A DNA stretch of 64,000 nt from DB1 sp049323655. GTDB lineage: Bacteria; Desulfobacterota; Desulfobulbia; Desulfobulbales; SURF-16. Of the stretch, positions 1-8,122 are shown piece by piece; positions within the stretch are counted from its first letter, which is position 1, and each line of letters begins with the position of its first letter. The notes below the pieces were generated by a model. It saw nothing but the letters and a program-made list of their open reading frames with translations, was not told the origin of the DNA and did not search any database. The translations under genes were made by a program, and so were the position numbers. The stretch covers positions 1-64,000 of the forward strand of contig JBMONO010000011.1 of assembly GCA_049323655.1 (NCBI GenBank), read 5' to 3'.

Positions 1-37
1 CATACAAATAGTCAGCCTGGCGGATCTCCGGCAACAT
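1..37 (-). CDS. 5' end of an unidentified gene, cut by the window edge
   Basis: An ATG at 37..35 is preceded by a strong ribosome binding site (AAAGGAGG on the minus strand, complement near 44-51) with about 6 nt spacing. Twelve codons are visible before the window ends, beginning Met-Leu-Pro-Glu-Ile-Arg. The good ribosome binding site is the main evidence that this is a real gene start. The family cannot be told from 12 residues. It may be translated together with the small ORF just upstream (52-183), whose stop codon lies 14 nt before this start. Confidence 0.5.
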   Translation of the reverse strand, partial: MLPEIRQADYLY

Positions 38-51
38 GGGACACCTCCTTT

Positions 52-183
52 CTAGGGTTTTGACCCATGGTAACCGATATGCAGGGACTGATCAAGGCAA
101 ATGTATTTAAGTTGCGTTGTAGGGTTATCGAAAAGCGTGACACAAATTCGATTGAAAATTTCGATATTTTCCGGAACGTCCAT
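52..183 (-). CDS. Possible small protein of 43 aa upstream of the edge gene
   Basis: The ORF starts at ATG 183..181 with an AAAGGGA ribosome-binding-like sequence about 7 nt upstream, and ends at TAG 54..52, right where the ribosome binding site of the next gene begins. That spacing is what is seen in a two-gene operon. The product would be a 43-residue, mixed-charge protein with two cysteines and no obvious membrane segment, signal peptide or known motif. It could equally be a remnant of a longer degraded gene. No function is assigned. Confidence 0.3.
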   Translation of the reverse strand: MDVPENIEIFNRICVTLFDNPTTQLKYICLDQSLHIGYHGSKP

Positions 184-325
184 ATTGATTTCCCTTTAAT
201 CATTTTTGTTGTTATTCAGGCCGATAGGCCTTTATCCACAACGCCAAGGGTAACCTGCGGTGGCCACTGAACTTGGCCGCGATTAGCGCAACGCTGCACC
301 CCGCCGTCAGGTTGACCCAATTGAA

Positions 326-372
326 AGACAAAGAGGGTCAAGACAAAGAGGGTCAGAAGACAAAGAGGGTCA
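326..372. repeat. Three copies of a 15-bp direct repeat in the 184-611 gap
   Basis: The unit AGACAAAGAGGGTCA occurs at 326-340, 341-355 and 358-372; the first two are in direct contact and the third follows after 2 nt. It continues into GGTCTAC. Similar GACAAAG-GGGTCAGGTCTAC stretches are, from general knowledge, found near IS200/REP-associated transposase genes in related bacteria, but no transposase is visible here. The rest of the 184-611 gap shows no convincing gene; small ORFs on the plus strand there lack ribosome binding sites. Confidence 0.7.
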
Positions 373-566
373 GGTCTACTTTAGGCTTCACTCTTTATCC
401 CTCATCTTCCGGGATTCATGTGACATATTTCTGCCCGCCCGGATGTTGGCAAGAAAATCGTCTGTTGCGCGGGAGCAGCCGGATGATCGGTTCAAGGCCC
501 ATGGTGTAAAACGGTGCTGTGACGCGCCTCATTTTTTCTACTTCATCGTATGGATATCTTCAAGCT

Positions 567-595
567 AAAAAAATGCCAGGATGTTTTTGTGGGCA
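567..595 (-). terminator. Weak terminator candidate after tupC
   Basis: Reading the minus strand beyond the tupC stop, a short GC stem (TGCC/GGCA) is followed by seven T residues (complement of A567-573). The stem is only about 4 bp, so this is a weak call that rests mainly on its position and T run. Confidence 0.3.
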
Positions 596-611
596 GGGAA
601 GGGAGGGGTGT

Positions 612-1625
612 TTAATCCAGCCAGACAACGTCATCCGGCCGGTAGCAGAGGGTGATCTCCTGGCCGGGGCGGCAGGCGTCCGGGGGGAGGCAAGCAGGGG
701 AGGCGCTGACGATCAGGGGCTGGCCGCCGCACTTTACCTGGAGGCAGGGGCCTTGCAGGGAGCGGTCGATGAAGATGCCGGTGACAATGCCGCGCAGGAC
801 ATGCTCTCCGTGTTTGGCTGTCCCGTTGCCGGGGGCAAGGGCGGCGGGCGGCAGCACGCCGCTGCTGTCCGGACGGGGTGGCGGGTCGGCGAGGATGAGC
901 TGGCCGTCGGCAAGACGAGTCTGCCAGTAACCGTTTGCCGCCAATGACCAGGGGCCGGGCAGGAGGTTGTCGAGTGAGCAGGAAAGCAGGCGGCCGTTGT
1001 AGAGAAAGAGGAGATGGTCGCAGATGTCGTTCAGCCAGGAGCGGTGATGGCTGGCGATGATCAGGGTGGTGCCCCATTGGGCGCGGGCGTGCAGGACCGC
1101 CTGCTGGATGCGCAGAGCGCTTTTGACGTCCACGCTGGCCGTCGGTTCGTCGAGGAGCAGGCAGGCGGGCCGCAAAACCAGCCGGGCGGCCAGGGCGACC
1201 CGCTGCGCCTCGCCGCCGGAAAGCTCGTGCCATCTCCGCCTGGCAAAGGAAAAATCAAGTCCCACCATCGCCAGGCCCTCCGCCACCGCTGCCGCGAGAT
1301 CGCCGCTCCACTTCCGGAGCCGCAGCCCATAGGCGATGTTGTCGAAAACCGTCCGCCGCAGCAGGTAGGCTTCCTGGGGCAGCAGGGTGATGCCGCGGTT
1401 TGAGGTGCCGGGATGGGCCGGTGTCTCTTCAACCAGCACCCTGCCTTCGCTGGACGATTCCGCCAGGGCCAGGATGCGGAGCAGGGTGCTCTTGCCGCTG
1501 CCGTTGGGGCCGGCGAGCCCGGTGATGGAGCCTTGCTCGATCCGCAGCTCCGGGATATCGAGGGCGAGGCGGCTGTTGTAGTAGTGGCGCACTGCCTGGA
1601 GGTGAAAAAATGGCGTCATGCTCAT
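612..1625 (-). CDS. tupC: Tungstate/molybdate ABC transporter ATP-binding protein (TupC-like)
   Basis: This is the cytoplasmic ATPase that powers oxyanion uptake through the TupB permease. The 337-residue protein has Walker A GPNGSGKST (residues 39-47), the ABC signature LSGGEAQRV (135-143), Walker B CLLLDEPTASVD (155-166) and a switch histidine in ASHH. About 100 residues follow the ATPase domain, which fits a TOBE-like oxyanion-sensing tail as in ModC/WtpC, although no clear motif was read there. The start at 1625 overlaps the tupB stop as ATGA; an alternative ATG lies at 1619. Its position directly behind TupB and a TupA with the TTTST-DTG motif favours tungstate over molybdate. Specificity is inferred, not shown. 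Confidence 0.85.
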   Translation of the reverse strand: MSMTPFFHLQAVRHYYNSRLALDIPELRIEQGSITGLAGPNGSGKSTLLRILALAESSSEGRVLVEETPAHPGTSNRGITLLPQEAYLLRRTVFDNIAYGLRLRKWSGDLAAAVAEGLAMVGLDFSFARRRWHELSGGEAQRVALAARLVLRPACLLLDEPTASVDVKSALRIQQAVLHARAQWGTTLIIASHHRSWLNDICDHLLFLYNGRLLSCSLDNLLPGPWSLAANGYWQTRLADGQLILADPPPRPDSSGVLPPAALAPGNGTAKHGEHVLRGIVTGIFIDRSLQGPCLQVKCGGQPLIVSASPACLPPDACRPGQEITLCYRPDDVVWLD

Positions 1626-2311
1626 GCCCGCCGCCGCAGAAAGGAGAGGGAGACATTGACGGCAAAGGCCAGGCCGAGGAGGATGAGCCCGAGGGCGATG
1701 CCCATGGCGAACTGGCCCTTGTTCGTTTCCAGGGCAATGGCCGTGGTGATGGTGCGGGTCTGCCACTTGATGTTGCCGCCGACCATCATCGAGATACCCA
1801 CCTCGGTCAGCACCCGGCCGGTGGCGGTCACCGCGGCGATGAGCAGGCCGAGTCGCGCCTCCCACAGGCTGGTGAGAAAGACCTGGCGGGGGGTGGCCCC
1901 GAGTGAGACCAGGGTCAGGCGCAGATGCTGATCGAGGCTTTCCACCGCGGTGGCGGTCAGCGAGATGACCACCGGCAGGGCAAGGATGGTCTGGCCGATG
2001 GCGATGCCGGTCAGGGTGAAGAGCAGGCCGAGTTCCCCGAGCGGTCCGCGGCTTGACAGAAAGGCGTACACCACCAGGCCGATGAAGACGGTGGGCAGGG
2101 AGAGCAGGGTGTCCACCACCGTGCGCAGCCCTTTCTTGCCGGGAAAATCGAGATAGCCGAGCAGATAGCCGAGCGGGATGCCGATCAGCAGGCTTGCGCC
2201 CATGGACAAGGCGGAAACCTGCACCGTGGCGAACACCGCGGAGTAGGTTTCCCAGTCGCCCCGGCCCAGAAGGACAAAGGCCTGGGCGATGCCCTGCAGG
2301 ATAAAATCCAT
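1622..2311 (-). CDS. tupB: Tungstate ABC transporter permease (TupB)
   Basis: This inner-membrane permease of 229 aa forms the channel of the Tup tungstate importer. It has about five to six hydrophobic segments and the cytoplasmic loop typical of binding-protein-dependent permeases (a SLGATPRQVF stretch around residues 140-150 that docks the ATPase). It lies 18 nt downstream of the tupA stop and overlaps tupC by 4 nt, so the three genes form one operon. TupB proteins are normally about 230 aa, matching this length. The main alternative is a molybdate permease of the same superfamily, but ModB usually has a different partner binding protein. Confidence 0.88.
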   Translation of the reverse strand: MDFILQGIAQAFVLLGRGDWETYSAVFATVQVSALSMGASLLIGIPLGYLLGYLDFPGKKGLRTVVDTLLSLPTVFIGLVVYAFLSSRGPLGELGLLFTLTGIAIGQTILALPVVISLTATAVESLDQHLRLTLVSLGATPRQVFLTSLWEARLGLLIAAVTATGRVLTEVGISMMVGGNIKWQTRTITTAIALETNKGQFAMGIALGLILLGLAFAVNVSLSFLRRRA

Positions 2312-2329
2312 CGGCTGGTGGCGGACCGG

Positions 2330-3172
2330 TTAGTTGCCCGCCGCGTTGGGGGTGAAGAGCTGCTTGCCGAGGAGCTGGAAAGAGGCGATAGCGTCCTGGC
2401 CTTCCTTGCCGGCCATCCAGTCGCCGTACTGACGGGCCAGGTCGTTTTTCGCCTTGGGGCAGTGGGCGGGATTGACCTCGATGACGCTGTACTGGTTGAG
2501 GAGCTTCTTGTCGCCCTCCAGGGTGATGGCAAGCGGCGGTTTGCCCTGCTGATCGGCCTTGTATTTGATATAGGTGCCCCGGTCGGTCAGGGTGTAGCCG
2601 CTCCGCTCCGCCGCCATGGTGATGGTCGGCATCATCCCCTGGCCGGCCTGCAGGTACCAGGATTGTTTGTCCGGGGCCTGGAGGGAGCAGTCCTTCCACA
2701 GGGACAGTTCCATCTTGTGGGTGCCGGAGTCGTCGCCGCGGCTGACAAAGGTCGCCTGTTTGTCGAGGATCGTTTTCAGGGCGGTGCAGACATCCTGGCC
2801 CTTGATGCCGGCCGGATCGGCGGTCGGGCCGATGACCATGAAATCGTTGTACATGATCTCGCGGCGATTGATGCCAAAGCCCGCGTCAACGAATTTTTTT
2901 TCCGCGGCCGGCGCATGGACCAGCAGCACATCGGCGTCGCAGTTCTCACCGAGCTTCAACGCCTTGCCGGTGCCGGTGGACACCCATTTCACGGTGATGC
3001 CGGTGGCCTTGGTCACCATGGGGGCCAGATAGTCGAGCAGGCCGGTGTCTTCCGTGCTGGTGGTGGTCGCCATCAGCAGTTCCTTGTCATCGGCCTGGGT
3101 GTTGGCCGCCAGCATCAGGGAAAGGGCGAGAATGGTGCCGATCCGTTTGCCGTGGGCGGTGACTCTTTTCAT
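2330..3172 (-). CDS. tupA: Tungstate-binding periplasmic protein (TupA)
   Basis: This is the periplasmic solute-binding protein that captures tungstate for TupBC. The 280-residue product begins with a basic, hydrophobic signal peptide, with likely cleavage after the Ala near residue 27. The family hallmark TTTSTEDTGLL follows at about 36-46, an oxyanion-contacting segment of TupA proteins. Later motifs (SRGDDSGTH around the middle) also fit the family. The start at 3172 has a GGAG about 9 nt upstream. It is the first gene of tupABC and is driven by a good sigma-70 promoter at 3267-3295. Tungsten would supply W-dependent oxidoreductases such as formate or aldehyde oxidoreductases, none of which lies in this window. 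Confidence 0.92.
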   Translation of the reverse strand: MKRVTAHGKRIGTILALSLMLAANTQADDKELLMATTTSTEDTGLLDYLAPMVTKATGITVKWVSTGTGKALKLGENCDADVLLVHAPAAEKKFVDAGFGINRREIMYNDFMVIGPTADPAGIKGQDVCTALKTILDKQATFVSRGDDSGTHKMELSLWKDCSLQAPDKQSWYLQAGQGMMPTITMAAERSGYTLTDRGTYIKYKADQQGKPPLAITLEGDKKLLNQYSVIEVNPAHCPKAKNDLARQYGDWMAGKEGQDAIASFQLLGKQLFTPNAAGN

Positions 3173-3266
3173 GCTGGTGTTCTCCGTGATGGTGAGAGGT
3201 TCGGGCGAACGCCGGAGGCGATGATCTCCCGCCCCGGCGTCGCTCCTTGTCTTTATGATCAGCATT

Positions 3267-3295
3267 CTTATATCAGAACAGGCATAGTATGTCAA
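3267..3295 (-). promoter_or_regulatory. Sigma-70 promoter of tupABC
   Basis: On the minus strand TTGACA (3295-3290) and TATAAG (3272-3267) are separated by exactly 17 nt, close to the sigma-70 consensus. The predicted transcript leader before tupA is about 90 nt. The site lies in the 216-bp gap shared with the divergent ModE-like gene, where a metal-responsive regulator would be expected to act. A clear ModE-type palindrome was not identified. Confidence 0.75.
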
Positions 3296-3388
3296 CTTAG
3301 ACGCCGGTTGAAAGCGGCGGCCGTCTCTGGTACAACAACAAAAGATGATTGGCAGTGCTGGTCGGTGAGCCATGAGGAGAACGAGATT

Positions 3389-3778
3389 ATGAAAAAAGAC
3401 ACCAGGGAAGTGCAGGGCGGGTTGAATCGCTGCACCGTGCATTCGAAGATCTGGATCGAGGATGAAGAGGGCCATGTCGTGTTTGGTGAGGGCCGCTACC
3501 GGATCCTGGAGGCGGTCGATCGTCTGCGGTCGCTGCAAAAGGCGGCGGTGGAGCTGAAGATGAGTTACCGGGCGGTCTGGGGCCGGATCAAGGCTTCGGA
3601 AGAGCGGCTCGGCAAGGCCCTTGTCGCCCGGGAGGGGCGGGGGTCACGGTTGACCCCCTATGCCGCGCAGCTGATGAGCCGCTATCTGGAGCTGCAGAAA
3701 CGCATCCGTCAGGAGGCGGATGCCGCCTTTGACGGTTTTCGGGCCGCCCAGGAGAGCCGGTCCTCGACGGAAGATTGA
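3389..3778 (+). CDS. ModE-like winged-helix regulator without a ligand-binding domain
   Basis: A 129-residue DNA-binding protein similar to the N-terminal winged-helix domain of ModE, the molybdate-responsive repressor. The recognition region reads MSYRAVWGRIKASEERLG followed by GRGSRLTPY, the typical ModE wing. The C-terminal MOP/TOBE oxyanion-binding domains of full-length ModE are absent, and the last 30 residues look like a helix. Start ATG 3389 has AGGAG about 8 nt upstream; an in-frame GTG lies 24 nt earlier. It is divergent from tupABC, so it probably controls that operon. How it would sense tungstate or molybdate without a ligand domain is open. Confidence 0.85.
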   Translation: MKKDTREVQGGLNRCTVHSKIWIEDEEGHVVFGEGRYRILEAVDRLRSLQKAAVELKMSYRAVWGRIKASEERLGKALVAREGRGSRLTPYAAQLMSRYLELQKRIRQEADAAFDGFRAAQESRSSTED

Positions 3779-3789
3779 TGAGATCGAAA

Positions 3790-3842
3790 AGGTCTTTTTT
3801 CGCCACGGAGAGCACAGGGGATAGAGAGAAAATATTTTTCAA
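3790..3842. repeat. Half copy of the CCACAGAG-type hairpin repeat
   Basis: Read on the minus strand, the stretch AAAATATTTTCTCT, a C/T-rich run with CTGTG and CCGTGG, and then a run of T closely matches the right arm of the longer hairpin repeat at 25968-26105. Only one arm is present here. It sits between two convergent genes (the modE-like gene and atpG). No coding content is apparent. Confidence 0.6.
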
Positions 3843-3876
3843 TGACAGTCGGTTATCTCCGGGCCGGCGAGCACGA

Positions 3877-4764
3877 TCAGTCCGTTTTTTTGACGGTCGT
3901 TGTGTAGCCGGCCACCAGATCGAGCAACTCGGCGGTTATCGTTGCTTGCCGTTGAACCCGGTATTCGCCCCGCAGTTCCTCCATATGCTCCTCGATGTTT
4001 TTTTCTGCGTTCTGCAGGGAGAGCAGTCTGCTGGCCTGTTCGCTGGCCAGGGATTCCGTCTGGACGCGGTAGAGGGTGATGAAGAGGTACTGGCGGATGA
4101 GGGCGGAAAAGAGCTGTTCGGCCGGCACCCGCAAACAAGGCAACGAGCGGCCCGGCCAGCGGCGTTTGCCCAGCTCGTGCAGCCTTTCGTTGTTCAAGGG
4201 AAGGAGAGGCAGATGGGCGGGCCGGGCCGGGTTGTCTCTGTCATGCCGGTTATAAAAGATCTCCACCGTGCCGATACCCTCCTGCTGCCGCCACTGTTCG
4301 AGGCTGAGCAGGATCTGATACACCATGGTGTTGATGCCGGCGACGGAACCCGGCAGCCAGAAGGTTTCGGTGATGGCATAGCCTGCTGCGGCCAGCCGGG
4401 CGGCGATGCGGGAACCGATGACCAGCAGTCCGGCGGGGGAGGCGGAGGTCGTCGGCGCGCTTGCCAACCGTTCTCCGACATATTCCGCCAGCCGTTCATT
4501 GAATCTGCCGCACAACCCCTGGTCCGATCCGAATACGATGCCCCCGCGTTTCGCCGCTTCATTCTGGGAACGCGGCAGAACGATTCCTTCCCTGAGCAGA
4601 GCCAGCAGACCCAGTTCAATGATCTCGACCGAGGTTGTCGAGGAGGCGAGCGCTTTTTCGTACTGGCGGATGTTGACGGCGGCGAGGATTTTCATGCTTT
4701 TGACGATCCCCTGCAACCTGGCGATGGAAGCAATCCGTTTATCCAAAGCCTGCAGCGTTTCCAT
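3877..4764 (-). CDS. atpG: N-type ATPase gamma subunit (AtpG)
   Basis: The central-stalk subunit couples rotation of the c-ring to catalysis in the alpha/beta hexamer. The 295-residue protein begins METLQALDKRI and has the conserved gamma-type N-terminal helix with a SMKILAAVN stretch, plus FGSDQGLCGRFNE in the middle and a long C-terminal coiled-coil helix. It is the last gene of the nine-gene operon and overlaps the atpA stop by one base (TAATG), so it is translationally coupled. Its place at the 3' end, and the lack of an atpH delta gene, are typical of N-ATPase operons and unlike the usual F-type order. Confidence 0.93.
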   Translation of the reverse strand: METLQALDKRIASIARLQGIVKSMKILAAVNIRQYEKALASSTTSVEIIELGLLALLREGIVLPRSQNEAAKRGGIVFGSDQGLCGRFNERLAEYVGERLASAPTTSASPAGLLVIGSRIAARLAAAGYAITETFWLPGSVAGINTMVYQILLSLEQWRQQEGIGTVEIFYNRHDRDNPARPAHLPLLPLNNERLHELGKRRWPGRSLPCLRVPAEQLFSALIRQYLFITLYRVQTESLASEQASRLLSLQNAEKNIEEHMEELRGEYRVQRQATITAELLDLVAGYTTTVKKTD

Positions 4765-6305
4765 TAGGATGTTCCACTCTGCCCGTCTGCCAGGGCCTGA
4801 TTGCAGAGCGCCAGCAGCCGTGCCCTGTCCTGCTCGGTCAGGCTGTCGCCCCGGCTGATCTTGGTGCAGATATCGGGGAGATCACGGCCAACCGTCCGGC
4901 ATATCGCCCCTTGCGCCTCTTTGACGTGCGTAAGATCAAGGGAGTCGAACACCCCTTCGGTCAGGGCCAGCATGATCGCGACCTGTTCATACTCGGTCAG
5001 GGCGGCATAGCGATTCTGCAGCAACACCTCCCGCAGCCGTCTGCCCCGTTCGATGGCCTGTTGGGTGCTGTCATCGAGGCGGGTGGCAAATCGGGCGAAG
5101 GTTTCCAGCTCTTCAAACTGGGCGTAGGCAAGGCGCAGGCGGCCGACGAGATCGCGGTAGGCCGCCTTCTGGGCCTTGCCGCCGACCCGGGAGACAGACC
5201 GGCCGACATCCACCGCCGGCAGGATGCCCCGGGCAAACAGTTCCGGGGAAAGAAAGATCTGGCCGTCGGTGATGGAGATGATGTTGGTGGGGATATAGGC
5301 GGAGATGTTCTGCGCTTCGGTTTCGACGATGGGCAGGGCGGTCAGCGAGCCGCCGCCGTGTTCAGGCCGGAGCCGGGTCGAGCGTTCCAGCAGGCGCGAA
5401 TGGATATAAAAAACGTCACCGGGAAAGGCCTCACGGCCCGGTGTTCGTTCGAGCAGCAGGGAGATTTCCCGGTAGGCCCGGGCATGACGGGTGAGATCGT
5501 CGTAGACGATGAGCACGTCTCGACCCCGGCGCATGAAGAATTCGGCAATGGCGGTCGCCGCATAGGGGGTGATGAACTGCAGACCCGGGGTGTCCTGGCC
5601 GCTGGAGGCGACAACCACCGTATAGGGCATGGCGCCCTGTTCCGTCAATTCATGTACCACCGTGGCCAGCGCGGATTCCCGCTGGCCGATGGCGGCATAG
5701 ACACAGAGAACGTTTTTGTCGCGCTGGTTGACGATGGCGTCCAGGGCGATGGCGGTCTTGCCGGTCTGGCGGTCGCCTAGAATCAGCTCCCGCTGCCCCT
5801 TGCCGATGGGGATGAGGGCGTCGATGACCGTGATGCCGGTCTGGAGGGGATCGGTCACCGGACTGCGGGCCATGATCGCCGGGGCCGGCTGCTCGATGGG
5901 ACTGCGGGTCGATGCCACGACCGGTCCCCTGTCGTCCAGCGGGGTGCCGACCGCGTCGATGATCCGGCCCGGCAAGGCGTCGCCGACCATGATGTCCGCC
6001 ACCCGGCCAAGGCGTCTGATCTCCATGCCGGACTTCAGATGCTGCGGGTCACCGAGGATGATGATGCCGACCCGCTCGGGTTCCAGGGCCGCGACCATGC
6101 CGATGGTGCCGTCCTCCATCTGCACCAGTTCTTCCGCCTTGACAGCGGCAAGCCCGCTGGCCATAACCACCGGGCCGCTGACCGAGAGAACACGGCCGAT
6201 ATCCTCGGCTCTGAGGGGAAAGGAATGCGAGGCGAGGGAGCGCTCGATGGCATTTCGCGTTTGCAGCAGGGACGATTGCAGGATCATCGGATCATCGTGA
6301 CTCAT
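4764..6305 (-). CDS. atpA: N-type ATPase alpha subunit (AtpA)
   Basis: This 513-residue subunit alternates with beta in the catalytic head and binds non-catalytic nucleotide. Walker A is GDRQTGKT (residues 177-184), Walker B lies in VLIVYDDLTRHA, and the alpha-specific VGRSVSRVGGKAQ is present. The start at 6305 is supported by an ATGA overlap with the atpF stop and by a GGAAGGGAG ribosome binding site; a second Met at codon 7 is less likely. The N-terminus is of ordinary alpha length. It follows atpF directly, with no atpH between, because N-ATPases lack a separate delta gene and the enlarged AtpF is thought to take over its role. Confidence 0.95.
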   Translation of the reverse strand: MSHDDPMILQSSLLQTRNAIERSLASHSFPLRAEDIGRVLSVSGPVVMASGLAAVKAEELVQMEDGTIGMVAALEPERVGIIILGDPQHLKSGMEIRRLGRVADIMVGDALPGRIIDAVGTPLDDRGPVVASTRSPIEQPAPAIMARSPVTDPLQTGITVIDALIPIGKGQRELILGDRQTGKTAIALDAIVNQRDKNVLCVYAAIGQRESALATVVHELTEQGAMPYTVVVASSGQDTPGLQFITPYAATAIAEFFMRRGRDVLIVYDDLTRHARAYREISLLLERTPGREAFPGDVFYIHSRLLERSTRLRPEHGGGSLTALPIVETEAQNISAYIPTNIISITDGQIFLSPELFARGILPAVDVGRSVSRVGGKAQKAAYRDLVGRLRLAYAQFEELETFARFATRLDDSTQQAIERGRRLREVLLQNRYAALTEYEQVAIMLALTEGVFDSLDLTHVKEAQGAICRTVGRDLPDICTKISRGDSLTEQDRARLLALCNQALADGQSGTS

Positions 6306-7069
6306 GTGCTCCCTTCCTGTTCCAGCGATGCGGCAAGATTCTTTTCAAATTCACGTAGATAGGAACGCAGATCCCAACCAATCCGTTTGTCGGCCGTTTC
6401 GATGCGGATGCCGGACAGCAGATCGGCATCAACCCGGAACTCCGCTGCCGTACTCTCGCCCCACAGGGTCGTGATCCGTTCCCTGATGGCCTGCTGGTGT
6501 TCATCGGCCAGGGGGAAGGCGCTGGTGATGATGAGCGGCGTTGCCGTTCTCGCCAGTTCATTACGGATTGCTGCATGTTCATCTTCTCGCATGTGGACCA
6601 GTTTGCCGAGTAAGATCGTTACCATCCGCTGTTCAAGATCGACGTCGGCCAGATCACGCAAGGCGCGCTCGGCGAGTTGCTGAAAACAGGCGCTCATCCG
6701 GCGGCTTGCTTCCCGGACAAAGCCATTTTTTTCCGACTCCACTGCCGTGAGCCAGCGTTCGCGCTTCTGCGCCACTTCCCGCCGGGCCGTTTCGATCAGT
6801 TCCTGGCGGAAAATGTCTGCCTCCTCTCTGGCGCGCTGCATCTCGCCGGTTGCGACGACACTGGTTTCTCGCAGCAGTTCTTCATACGCCCTTTTTTTTT
6901 CCGCTGCCGCCGCCGCCTGGTTGTCTGCCTCGGCCAGCCGGGCGGCAATCGCCTCTTCCCGCTGGCGGATGATTCGCAGCACCGGCTGGTAGAGAAAACG
7001 TTTCAGCAGCCAGACCAGGATGAGGAAATTGACGATCTGGGCGGAGAAGGTGAACCAGTCGATCTGCAT
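6302..7069 (-). CDS. atpF: N-type ATPase b subunit, enlarged stator (AtpF)
   Basis: A peripheral-stalk subunit of 255 aa. One N-terminal membrane segment (MQIDWFTFSAQIVNFLILVW) is followed by a long charged helix rich in Glu, Arg and Ala, then a C-terminal region ending DKRIGWDLRSYLREFEKNL that resembles the delta-subunit tail. Ordinary F-type b subunits have about 156-170 aa, so this length fits the N-ATPase form in which b is extended and atpH is missing. It overlaps atpA by 4 nt and lies 3 nt after atpE. Confidence 0.92.
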   Translation of the reverse strand: MQIDWFTFSAQIVNFLILVWLLKRFLYQPVLRIIRQREEAIAARLAEADNQAAAAAEKKRAYEELLRETSVVATGEMQRAREEADIFRQELIETARREVAQKRERWLTAVESEKNGFVREASRRMSACFQQLAERALRDLADVDLEQRMVTILLGKLVHMREDEHAAIRNELARTATPLIITSAFPLADEHQQAIRERITTLWGESTAAEFRVDADLLSGIRIETADKRIGWDLRSYLREFEKNLAASLEQEGST

Positions 7070-7072
7070 CGT

Positions 7073-7351
7073 TTACCCACCGGCCTGTTTGACGGCATAG
7101 TCCCAGAAGGGGTTGGCAAAGAGCAGCAGCATCGCGACGACAAACGAATAGATGCCGGTTGATTCGATCATGGCCATGGAGACGAACAGGGTACGGGTGA
7201 TGGCCCCGGATTCGTCCGGTTGTTGGGCGAGCGAGCGCAGGGCGGCGGCTGCTGCCAGGCCCTCGCCGATGGCCGGGCCGATGGCGCCGAGTCCCATGCA
7301 GAGCCCGGCGCCGAGCACCGACATCATGCCGATCAGGGAAAGTGCATCCAT
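7073..7351 (-). CDS. atpE: N-type ATPase c subunit with two membrane carboxylates (AtpE)
   Basis: This 92-residue rotor-ring subunit has two transmembrane helices. Helix 2 carries the ion-binding ESTGIY motif (E63, S64, T65, Y68), identical to the Na+ motif of Ilyobacter-type c subunits. Helix 1 has GPAIGEG with E30 where Na+ F-ATPases have Gln. A Glu in both helices is the known N-ATPase pattern. The family was proposed to be Na+-translocating on the basis of these ligands, while at least one N-ATPase (Burkholderia pseudomallei) was reported to be proton-specific, so the ion used here cannot be settled from sequence. The gene lies between atpB and atpF. Confidence 0.95.
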   Translation of the reverse strand: MDALSLIGMMSVLGAGLCMGLGAIGPAIGEGLAAAAALRSLAQQPDESGAITRTLFVSMAMIESTGIYSFVVAMLLLFANPFWDYAVKQAGG

Positions 7352-7408
7352 GGTTTTTTCTCCTTTTTCAGTGGAAAGTCCGGTGGTGTCCGGTTGCGGT
7401 CATGGCGA

Positions 7409-8122
7409 TCAGTCAGGTGGTACCGTTGATTGTTCGGGCCGGTGCGATTCCGGCAGCGTATCGTTTTTCAGCATCGAGGCGATATATACCATGGCCAGCA
7501 GGGCAAAGATGTATGCCTGAATGGCGCCGGTGAGAAGCCCCAGGGCACTCATCGGCACCGGCACGAGAAAGGGGGTGATGAGCAGGAGGACAAAGGCGAT
7601 GACCGTACTGCTGAGCAGATTGCCGTAAAGGCGGACGGCTAGCGCCACGGTCCGGGAAATGTCACCGAGGAGATTGAAGGGCAGCATGAACGGAGAGGGT
7701 TTGAGATATTCCCCCAGATAACTTGCCGCACTGCGGGTGGCCAGCCCGAATACCGGCACGGCGATAAAGACGAGAAAAGCCAGGGCGCTGGTGGTGGAAA
7801 GCGAGGCGGTGGGCGCCGGATAGAAGGGGACGACTGAGAGAATATTTGACAGGAGAATAAAGAGAAAAAGGGTGCCGACAAAGGGCAGAAAGGGGGCCGC
7901 CTGTTTGCGGGTGATTGCCTCGATGTGGCCGGCAATGGCTCCCACCACCATTTCGAGCAGCGCCTGCCGGCGGCCAATCGGGATGGTGCAGCCAAGTTTG
8001 CGGGTGAGGCACCAGGCGCCGCCGGCAAGCAGAATCATTTCCAGCCAGGTGCAGAGAATGGTGACATTGAGCCGGCCCCAGCCCCAGTCTATGATGATGA
8101 GGTGATCAGGAGAGAATTTCAT
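7409..8122 (-). CDS. atpB: N-type ATPase a subunit (AtpB)
   Basis: The membrane stator subunit that forms the ion path against the c-ring. The product is 237 aa with five to six hydrophobic segments. The essential stator arginine lies in AVRLYGNLLSST in the fourth main helix. The start at 8122 (MKFSPDHLIII) is fixed by an ATGA overlap with the atpR stop. A 57-nt gap separates it from atpE, the longest gap inside this operon. Confidence 0.93.
   Translation of the reverse strand: MKFSPDHLIIIDWGWGRLNVTILCTWLEMILLAGGAWCLTRKLGCTIPIGRRQALLEMVVGAIAGHIEAITRKQAAPFLPFVGTLFLFILLSNILSVVPFYPAPTASLSTTSALAFLVFIAVPVFGLATRSAASYLGEYLKPSPFMLPFNLLGDISRTVALAVRLYGNLLSSTVIAFVLLLITPFLVPVPMSALGLLTGAIQAYIFALLAMVYIASMLKNDTLPESHRPEQSTVPPD

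Noticed and set aside
326..372. Possible CRISPR array
   Set aside because: There are only three 15-bp units with contact or 2-nt spacing, no spacers of 25-40 nt, and no cas genes.
2318..3388. Upstream extension of the ModE-like frame
   Set aside because: The frame runs open over tupA on the other strand but has no ribosome binding site, and the ModE similarity begins at 3389.
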